The notes under the pieces: model-generated
Seen by the model: the letters and a program-made list of their open reading frames with translations, nothing else
The model's database searches: none
What the model was told of the DNA's origin: nothing
From: Planctomycetaceae bacterium
GTDB taxonomy: Bacteria; Planctomycetota; Planctomycetia; Pirellulales; Pirellulaceae
Direction of reading: 5' to 3'
NCBI GenBank assembly: GCA_007129635.1
Contig: SKVE01000653.1
Coordinates: 1-6,126, forward strand
Length of the DNA stretch: 6,126 nt
Shown: piece after piece, positions 1 to 6,126 of the stretch
How positions within the stretch are numbered: the first letter of the stretch is position 1
Layout: every line of letters starts with the position of its first letter
Translations under genes and position numbers: made by a program

Positions 1-12
1 CTGCGGGCCTCT

Positions 13-45
13 CTTCGTACGAAGCAATGAGCGGGTCCGTACGAA
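13..45. repeat. Paired CGTACGAA sites, one within a 12-bp palindrome
   Basis: CTTCGTACGAAG at 13-24 is a perfect 12-bp palindrome. Its CGTACGAA core (16-23) recurs at 38-45, within TCCGTACGAAAC. The cores are 22 bp apart, about two helical turns, so both would face the same side of the DNA. They lie about 25-60 bp downstream of the start point expected from the leftward promoter at 79-106. That position suits operator sites or leader elements of a gene beyond the left edge. The repeats are seen directly; a regulatory role is inference. Confidence 0.4.
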
Positions 46-78
46 ACGATAAAGACAAATGGTCAGTAAATATTCGTT

Positions 79-106
79 ATTATTGTTATTCCAGCGGAAA
101 TGTCAA
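79..106 (-). promoter_or_regulatory. Sigma70-type promoter reading left out of the window
   Basis: On the minus strand there is a perfect -35 TTGACA (plus positions 101-106), a 16-nt spacer, and AATAAT (79-84), which matches five of six -10 bases. Transcription would start near position 72 and run leftwards. The -35 box lies four bases beyond the stop codon of the HTH gene, so the promoter separates the next leftward gene, outside the window, from HTH gene transcription. The surrounding stretch at about 56-90 is much more AT-rich than the rest of the window, as expected of a promoter. Confidence 0.6.
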
Positions 107-110
107 GCTC

Positions 111-665
111 TTATTCCGCAGCATCCGAGGACGAAAGATCGAACGAATCTTCCGAATAACAATGTTCGGCAACTCGGCCCAATTCCTCAGCGGCCCGTCG
201 GCGGCCGATCGCGTGCCACGGCCCCACCTCACGCAACTCAGGCATCAATTCGATCAATTGATCCACAAGTCGTTCGGCCAGGCAAACCAACTGTGGGTTC
301 GAAGCCGCTTCGAGAATCGCCATCGCCGTCTTCATCACTCGGACCAATCGGGCTCGTTCGGAGACGGGACGCGACAGTGGCAAAGTCGGCTCGACTAACA
401 GTTCGTCGATCGGCACGTCCAGCAAGGCTTGCCACTGATAGAGCTCGCTGAGCTTTAGATCCGAAGATTCATTTTCCTGGATGCGCACGTGTCGAATCGA
501 CATGCCCAGCCGTCGAGCCGCAGTGCGCAGCGAGACATTCTGCAAACGTCGGACCGTGCGGATCCGATGCATTTGCGGCGCGGACGATGATGCATCGGCC
601 GCCGAATCGGAGCCATTCACGCGAGCCAAGTTGGCGCGGATCGGATCAAACGGAATCGCTGCCAT
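111..665 (-). CDS. HTH (XRE-like) DNA-binding protein, 184 aa
   Basis: Probable cytoplasmic transcription regulator; its target is unknown. Residues 1-32 form a Ser/Ala-rich, probably disordered leader. Residues about 33-64 resemble an XRE/Cro-type helix-turn-helix, with the core SLRTAARRLGMSIRHVRIQE at 45-64 (helix, Gly-Met-Ser turn, Arg-rich recognition helix). It is followed by an ELYQWQALLDVPIDELL-type helix usual in the XRE fold. Residues about 101-145 are predicted helical (SERARLVRVMKTAMAILEA, then LVDQLIELMPEL) and may serve dimerisation; the tail is acidic and Ser-rich. No enzymatic motif is seen. The ATG at 665 is the natural start, preceded only by a weak AGAG; the stop is TAA. It is divergent from thiC across 251 bp of palindrome-rich DNA, so control of itself or of thiC is possible. 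The call as an HTH protein is fairly secure; the regulatory target is a guess. Confidence 0.75.
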   Translation of the reverse strand: MAAIPFDPIRANLARVNGSDSAADASSSAPQMHRIRTVRRLQNVSLRTAARRLGMSIRHVRIQENESSDLKLSELYQWQALLDVPIDELLVEPTLPLSRPVSERARLVRVMKTAMAILEAASNPQLVCLAERLVDQLIELMPELREVGPWHAIGRRRAAEELGRVAEHCYSEDSFDLSSSDAAE

Positions 666-719
666 GTTCTCTGTTGCCCTTGGGTGATACCGCCATTACG
701 GCCGGGTTATTGCCATCCC

Positions 720-738
720 TCGACCGGTCGATATCGAC
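720..738. promoter_or_regulatory. Two overlapping 12-bp palindromes, candidate operator
   Basis: TCGACCGGTCGA (720-731) and GTCGATATCGAC (727-738) are both perfect palindromes that share five bases. Together they give three alternating TCGAC/GTCGA half-sites at a strict 7-bp pitch (720, 727, 734). The cluster lies 55-73 bp upstream of the HTH gene start in the divergent gap. A further GTCGA is at 767-771, and a second palindrome built from the same half-site is at 851-865. This looks like a protein-binding region. GTCGA words are also fairly frequent in the coding DNA here, so the assignment is tentative. Confidence 0.4.
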
Positions 739-849
739 ATCTTCTTCTGAGCGATTAGACGAATCTGTCGAGCAAAAAGTTCCACGGATTCGCTTGAGCC
801 TGAGCCATCGAAGATGAGTTCCTGCAAACACGAGGCGCAGAAAGCCCAC

Positions 850-878
850 TTGGTCGACTCGACCACGGGCAGTATGAT
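850..878 (+). promoter_or_regulatory. Candidate thiC promoter
   Basis: A -35-like TTGGTC (850-855; the TTG matches) is followed by a 17-nt spacer and TATGAT (873-878), which matches five of six -10 bases. The start point would be near 885, giving a leader of about 30 nt before the thiC ATG at 917. A leader that short leaves no room for a TPP riboswitch downstream of this promoter. The -35 is weak, which fits a promoter that is regulated or needs an activator. It is the best candidate I found in the 666-916 gap. Confidence 0.45.
851..865. promoter_or_regulatory. 15-bp palindrome over the thiC promoter spacer
   Basis: TGGTCGA (851-857) and TCGACCA (859-865) form a perfect 7-bp inverted repeat around one central base. 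It covers most of the candidate -35 and more than half of the spacer of the putative thiC promoter, a classic place for a repressor to act. It uses the same GTCGA/TCGAC half-site as the 720-738 cluster. The palindrome is seen directly; the operator role is inferred. Confidence 0.4.
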
Positions 879-880
879 GA

Positions 881-2284
<1,404 letters not shown>

Positions 2285-2286
2285 TC

Positions 2287-3612
2287 TTGTCAATCGACGA
2301 TCGTTTCCCACACGCCGAGCAGTCCGACGCCCATCTGCCTGGGCTGTACCAAGACGGTGCCTTTTGGGGCATGACCGCGACGCAGTTGTTCGGCGCGTTC
2401 AACGACAATCTGTTCAAACAATTGATGCTGCTGCTGGCCGTCCCCGTCGGGGCGGCAGCGGTCAGCCAGGACGACCAGCAATGGTTGGCGACGGTCGTAT
2501 TCTCGCTGCCGTTTGTCCTGTTTTCCGGCTATGCCGGCTTCCTGTCCGATCGATTCAGTAAACGGACCATTATACTAATGGCCAAAATGGGTGAGTTGAT
2601 CGTGATGACGTTGGGGGTATTGGCGTTCGCCAATTACTCCCGAACCGGGTACACCGGTTTGCTGGTCGTGTTGGGGCTGATGGGTACGCAGAGCGCCTTC
2701 TTCGGTCCATCAAAATACGGCATCTTGCCCGAGATGCTACGCGGCAGCGATCTGCCGCGCGCCAATGGGTTGATCCTGATGACGACGTTTTTGGCGATCA
2801 TCTTCGGTACGGCCTCGGCCGGCGTGCTAGGACAATGGCTGGTGGATGGAAACGCCCCGCTGGCCGAGAGTGCCGGAGGGCTCGCCCGAGGCTCGGCGTT
2901 CTGTATCGGCATCGCCGTGGTAGGCATCGTGACCGCGATGTGGATTCGCCGAGTCCCGCCGGCCCGGCCCGATTTGCGTTTTCGCATGTCCGCCTTGACG
3001 ATGACCCCTGAAACGCGAGCCGTTTTGCGAAACGATCTGCCCTTATCGGCCGCTATCCTGGCATCTTGCACGTTCTGGCTGGTGTCGGGCATCGCCATCC
3101 AATCGATCAACTCCCTGGGACTCGTCCAACTGGAACTCGGCAAGCAGTGGACCAGCCTGCTGACCGCGATGATCGGAGTAGGGATCGCCGTGGGCGCGGT
3201 GACGGCCGGGCGCATGTGCCGCGGTCGCGCCGATCCCCGCGTGGTCCGGTTGGGTGTCTGGGGCATCGTGGCTTTCCTGTTGATCCTCTCCATCTCGCTA
3301 CCCGGTGGCCAGCATCTGTTGGGGTTTTGGGGCAGTCTGGTGGTGCTGATGCTGGTCGGCGTCTCTGCCGGGCTGTTCGCCATCCCCGTCCAGGTCTACA
3401 TCCAAGCTCGGCCACCCGCCGGCCAGAAAGGACGCATGATCGCGGTGATGAACCAGGCCAATTTCATCGCGATCACCCTGTCCGGCGTCATCTATCTGGC
3501 CATGGACCGCTGGGCGGTTGCCATGGATTGGCCGCGCAGCACCTTGTTTGTCATGATCGCAGGACTATTCCTGCCCGTCGCCTTGTTTTACCGTTTACCA
3601 GGAGACAAATGA
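2287..3612 (+). CDS. MFS transporter, LplT/Aas-like, 441 aa
   Basis: Inner-membrane major facilitator superfamily protein with many hydrophobic helices (about 10-12). Diagnostic segments, numbered from the TTG: TQLFGAFNDNLFKQ (32-45) in TM1, the MFS motif A loop FLSDRFSKR (85-93) between TM2 and TM3, and FFGPSKYGILPEML (138-151). The last two are typical of the lysophospholipid transporter LplT and of the MFS half of Aas-type acyltransferase fusions. This suggests a lipid-related substrate, but no substrate can be read from the sequence. The acyltransferase partner is absent: the protein ends at FYRLPGDK and polA follows. I chose TTG 2287 because it leaves a two-base gap after thiC and has AGGACGGA upstream; the ATG at 2371 would cut into the lead of TM1. 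An upstream in-frame start at 2158 would overlap thiC by 127 bp and adds a non-membrane, Arg-rich stretch. Family call sure; start and substrate less so. Confidence 0.85.
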   Translation: MSIDDRFPHAEQSDAHLPGLYQDGAFWGMTATQLFGAFNDNLFKQLMLLLAVPVGAAAVSQDDQQWLATVVFSLPFVLFSGYAGFLSDRFSKRTIILMAKMGELIVMTLGVLAFANYSRTGYTGLLVVLGLMGTQSAFFGPSKYGILPEMLRGSDLPRANGLILMTTFLAIIFGTASAGVLGQWLVDGNAPLAESAGGLARGSAFCIGIAVVGIVTAMWIRRVPPARPDLRFRMSALTMTPETRAVLRNDLPLSAAILASCTFWLVSGIAIQSINSLGLVQLELGKQWTSLLTAMIGVGIAVGAVTAGRMCRGRADPRVVRLGVWGIVAFLLILSISLPGGQHLLGFWGSLVVLMLVGVSAGLFAIPVQVYIQARPPAGQKGRMIAVMNQANFIAITLSGVIYLAMDRWAVAMDWPRSTLFVMIAGLFLPVALFYRLPGDK

Positions 3613-3650
3613 CCGGTCGAACCCATCGCCTGGGACGTGTATCGAGCCCG

Positions 3651-3680
3651 TTGACAAGTAAGCTGCAGGTTACCTATAAT
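3651..3680 (+). promoter_or_regulatory. Perfect-consensus promoter of polA
   Basis: TTGACA (3651-3656), an 18-nt spacer and TATAAT (3675-3680) match the sigma70 hexamers at all twelve positions. Transcription should start near 3687 and give a leader of about 90 nt before the polA start. The promoter lies 38 bp after the transporter stop codon, so polA is probably transcribed independently of thiC and the transporter. The spacer is one base longer than the optimal 17, which would lower its strength somewhat. Confidence 0.75.
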
Positions 3681-3730
3681 GCACTGAGTTTGGGCGCCGT
3701 CATGTAACTGTCGATGCCGCAGAAGAAACA

Positions 3731-3768
3731 CCCCCCCTCCTCGTCTACCTATCCTCCCTCATTCATTC
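3731..3768 (+). promoter_or_regulatory. Pyrimidine-rich polA leader lacking a Shine-Dalgarno site
   Basis: 33 of 38 bases are C or T, starting with a run of seven C at 3731-3737. CCTCC occurs at 3736-3740 and 3753-3757; this is the sequence of the 16S anti-Shine-Dalgarno itself, the opposite of a ribosome-binding site. Between this tract and the ATG at 3776 there is no GGAG-like element. Translation may start without a Shine-Dalgarno site, perhaps with help from ribosomal protein S1 on the unstructured leader; that is inference. Confidence 0.5.
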
Positions 3769-3775
3769 GGTGATC

Positions 3776-6007
3776 ATGTCCCAGCCGAAGCACCAACGCC
3801 GCCTGCCCGGCTTCGATACCGCCCTGGAACCTGCCGCCCGAGTCGCTGAAGATAACGGGGACGATCCCATCACGGCGGAAAACGAGGAAAGAGCCGTCGA
3901 TGCTGTGGCGATTCGCGAAGAGCCAGATTCACCGGCCGACCCGACGCGAAGCGATTCGGTGCCGTTGGTCTGTGTGGTGGATGCTTACAATCTGATTTTT
4001 CAGGTGTTCCATGCGCTACCTGAGATGAGCAGCCCGGATGGTCAACCGGTAGGGGCGGTCCACGGGTTTCTGCGTGATATTGCGGATTTGATCGAAAAGC
4101 ATCAGGCGGACTACTTATTCTGTGCTTTCGATACGGAAGGGGACACGTTTCGCCATCGAATTTACGAGCCATACAAGGCCAATCGCGACGAGATGCCGGT
4201 GGACCTGCGTTCGCAGATCCCGAAGATCCACCAGGCGTTGGAGGCGATGGGAGTACCGATCCTCGAATGGTCCGGCTACGAAGCGGACGATCTGATCGCC
4301 TCGATGGCTCGCGAGATCGACCGGCGAGGCTGGCGAGGCCATTTGGTCACCAGCGACAAGGATTGTCGGCAGTTGATCACCGATCGGATCAACCTGTTCA
4401 ATCTTCGCAAGAACCAAATCTACGATGCCGCAGCGCTGGTCAAGGACTGGGGCATCCGGCCCGATCAGGTCGTCGACTTTCAGGCGCTGGTCGGCGACCC
4501 GACCGACCAGGTTCCCGGGATCCCGCTGATCGGTCCGAAGATCGCCAGCCAACTGCTGGGGCAGTACTCGACGCTGGAAAACGTGCTGTTGCATGCCCAT
4601 GCAATCAGCGGAAAACGGCGGCGCGAGAATCTGATTCAGGGCCGCGAGACGGCCATGCTCAGCCGCGACTTGGTGCGGCTGGTCGACGATCTGCCGATTT
4701 CGATCGATTGGGAAGCGGCTCGAGTTTCCCAATTAGATCCTGCCGCGATCCTCCCGCTCTGCCGCGATTTCGGCTTCCGTCGACTGGCCGACCGATTTGC
4801 TGCGATGGGAAACTCGCTTTCGCCTCCTCCAGGCGGGCCGGCGATGGTCGCAGGGCAAGCGAACCCCGAGAGCCCGTCGCTTGCTCGCGAGGTCTCGACC
4901 GCAGGGTACCATACCATCACCACGCGAGACGAGCTGACCGCGTTGGTCCAGCAACTGGCGGGGCAAGAGCAGATCGCCTTGGACACGGAAACCACGTCGA
5001 CCAATCCTCGCTGGGCGGAGATCGTCGGCTACAGCTTCGCTTGGAGACCGGGCGCAGCCTGTTACATTCCCGTTCGCACCCCCCCGGGCGAACCCTGTTT
5101 GCCGTCCGGACTGGTCGCCGACCAGTTGCGACCGGTCCTGGAAGATCCTCGGATCAAAAAGATCGGTCAGAACTTAAAATATGACATGATCGTGCTGCGA
5201 TCGGTGGGTATCTGGCTGCAGGGACTGAGCTTCGACACGATGGTCGCCGACTATTTGATCGATCCCGGCGAGCGAAATCACAGCCTGGACGATTTGGCTC
5301 AACGATACTTGAACCACAACACGATCAAGATCGAAACGCTGATCGGCACCGGCAAGAGCCAGAAATGCATGGATCAGGTGCCCGTTTCGCTGGTCAGTGA
5401 TTACGCGGCTGAAGACGCTGACATCCCCCTACGATTGATGCCCCTGTTGCATTCGCGTCTGCAGGAAGACGGACTGGTCGACCTGTTCCGCGACCTCGAG
5501 ATGCCCCTGATCGAAGTGTTAATGGAAATGGAATACGAGGGCATCATGGTCGACCCCGCCCGGTTACAAACGCTGGGCCAACGGTTCGGCCAGCGGATGG
5601 AAGCGTTGCAGCAGGAAATCTTCCAGTTGGCCGGGAAGACCTTTAACATCGATTCGCGTTTGCAGTTGGCCAAGGTCCTGTTCGAGGATCTCCAGTTGCC
5701 GGTGGTAAAAAAGACAAAGACAGGCCCGAGCACGGATGTCGAGGTATTGACGGAATTGGCCAGCCAGCACGCGTTGCCGGCGCGGATCGTCGAGTACCGT
5801 CAGAACGCTCGGCTGAAGAGCACGTACGTCGACGGATTACTGCAGTTGATCCACCCGGTGACCGGGCGGGTCCATACCTCCTTCAAGCAGGATGTCGCCG
5901 CCACCGGGCGGCTGAGTTCTCAGGAGCCCAATCTACAGAACATCCCCGTGCGAACGACCGAAGGCCGCGAGATCCGATCGGCATTCGTCCCGGGCGACGA
6001 AGATTAG
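3776..6007 (+). CDS. polA: DNA polymerase I, cut by in-frame TAG before motif A
   Basis: Repair and Okazaki-maturation polymerase; 743 residues before the stop, where about 970-1000 would be expected. Numbered from ATG 3776 (GTG 3770 also possible): an acidic extension at 1-63; a 5'-nuclease domain at about 64-340 with acidic sites D69, D119, E169-A-D171-D172, D194/D196 and D241/D244, plus a helix-3-turn-helix at about 248-261; a DEDDy 3'-5' exonuclease at about 376-560 with D403/E405, D470 and Y543/D547, so proofreading looks competent; then the polymerase thumb and early palm, ending with TGRLSSQEPNLQNIP (710-724) and IRSAFVPGDED. TAG at 6005-6007 ends the frame six codons before the motif A aspartate, and the fingers and the rest of the palm follow only past the stop. 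As read, the product would keep both nucleases but lack polymerase activity. The identity is certain; the stop could be a real mutation, a recoding site or a sequence error. Confidence 0.95.
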   Translation: MSQPKHQRRLPGFDTALEPAARVAEDNGDDPITAENEERAVDAVAIREEPDSPADPTRSDSVPLVCVVDAYNLIFQVFHALPEMSSPDGQPVGAVHGFLRDIADLIEKHQADYLFCAFDTEGDTFRHRIYEPYKANRDEMPVDLRSQIPKIHQALEAMGVPILEWSGYEADDLIASMAREIDRRGWRGHLVTSDKDCRQLITDRINLFNLRKNQIYDAAALVKDWGIRPDQVVDFQALVGDPTDQVPGIPLIGPKIASQLLGQYSTLENVLLHAHAISGKRRRENLIQGRETAMLSRDLVRLVDDLPISIDWEAARVSQLDPAAILPLCRDFGFRRLADRFAAMGNSLSPPPGGPAMVAGQANPESPSLAREVSTAGYHTITTRDELTALVQQLAGQEQIALDTETTSTNPRWAEIVGYSFAWRPGAACYIPVRTPPGEPCLPSGLVADQLRPVLEDPRIKKIGQNLKYDMIVLRSVGIWLQGLSFDTMVADYLIDPGERNHSLDDLAQRYLNHNTIKIETLIGTGKSQKCMDQVPVSLVSDYAAEDADIPLRLMPLLHSRLQEDGLVDLFRDLEMPLIEVLMEMEYEGIMVDPARLQTLGQRFGQRMEALQQEIFQLAGKTFNIDSRLQLAKVLFEDLQLPVVKKTKTGPSTDVEVLTELASQHALPARIVEYRQNARLKSTYVDGLLQLIHPVTGRVHTSFKQDVAATGRLSSQEPNLQNIPVRTTEGREIRSAFVPGDED

Positions 6008-6126
6008 AAGCTGATGACGGCAGATTACTCGCAGATCGAACTGCGTGTGCTGGCCCACTTCTGCGACGATGCGGCGTTACGGCAGGCTTTTGAAGAAGAC
6101 CAGGACATTCACGCATTGGTGGCCAG
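6008..6126 (+). pseudogene. polA: Continuation of polA past the TAG: motif A and start of the palm/fingers
   Basis: The polA frame continues unchanged after the stop: KLM, then TADYSQIELRVLAHF, then about 20 residues including FEEDQDIHALVA, open to the window edge. TADYSQIELR is family A polymerase motif A, and its catalytic metal-binding Asp is codon 6023-6025. FEEDQDIH corresponds to the FAEGKDIH segment of E. coli Pol I. No frameshift is needed. An ATG at 6014, seven bases after the stop, could in principle restart translation and yield a separate C-terminal polymerase piece, but there is no good ribosome site before it. Marked as pseudogene only because of the interrupting stop; if the TAG is an error this is simply the rest of polA. 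Confidence 0.85.

Noticed and set aside
2567..2581. Inverted repeat CCATTA-TAC-TAATGG
   Set aside because: It is only a 6-bp stem, lies inside the transporter gene just after the conserved motif A codons, and has no T-run; most likely coding coincidence.
3613..3650. Terminator after the transporter gene
   Set aside because: The short GACCGGTC palindrome at the stop codon has no loop and no following T-run, so no intrinsic terminator can be supported.
3702..3707. ATG-TAA minimal start-stop in the polA leader
   Set aside because: A two-codon ORF without a ribosome site is expected by chance in a leader of this length and shows no other sign of function.
4267..5184. Long open frame overlapping polA in another frame (about 305 codons)
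   Set aside because: Its translation is Arg/Pro/Gly-rich low-complexity sequence typical of a shadow frame in GC-rich coding DNA, while the polA frame here carries conserved nuclease motifs.
6005..6007. Genome-wide amber reassignment (for example to pyrrolysine)
   Set aside because: thiC ends with TAG exactly where the family usually ends, and reading through it would run 29 codons into the transporter gene's region. Pyrrolysine use is also not known for polA.

Overview
The window looks like chromosomal DNA of a planctomycete, probably Pirellulaceae or Rhodopirellula-like. This placement is inference from moderately high GC, weak or absent Shine-Dalgarno sites and protein style; no rRNA or other phylogenetic marker is present. 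Three genes are recognisable on the plus strand: thiC, an MFS transporter of the LplT/Aas type, and polA. One divergent gene on the minus strand encodes a small helix-turn-helix (HTH) protein. I see no mobile element, CRISPR array, tRNA or rRNA.

Layout. Positions 1-110 hold no gene. They carry a good sigma70-type promoter pointing left out of the window and two CGTACGAA sites 22 bp apart in its presumed leader. The HTH gene occupies 665-111 on the minus strand. The 251-bp divergent gap (666-916) contains a cluster of GTCGA/TCGAC palindromes and a plausible thiC promoter with an operator-like palindrome over its -35 and spacer; no TPP riboswitch is recognisable. thiC (917-2284) is followed two bases later by the TTG start of the MFS gene (2287-3612), so the two probably form one transcript. 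A 163-bp gap then carries a perfect-consensus TTGACA/TATAAT promoter and a pyrimidine-rich leader without a Shine-Dalgarno site, leading into polA (from 3776).

The most striking feature is in polA. The frame encodes an apparently intact 5'-nuclease domain, an apparently active DEDDy proofreading domain and the start of the polymerase domain. It is cut by an in-frame TAG at 6005-6007, six codons before the motif A catalytic aspartate. Past the stop the same frame continues without any indel as textbook family A polymerase sequence (TADYSQIELR) to the window edge. By recalled alignment the stop sits where Taq polymerase has Trp and E. coli Pol I has Tyr, so one base change from TGG or TAY explains it. 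It may be a sequence error, a true nonsense mutation, or a recoded or split polymerase; the window cannot decide.

Functionally, ThiC makes the pyrimidine half of thiamine, the MFS protein is probably a lipid-related or orphan transporter co-transcribed with it, and Pol I serves DNA repair and Okazaki fragment processing from its own promoter. Whether the HTH protein regulates thiC is untested, but the divergent arrangement and the palindromes make it a reasonable hypothesis.
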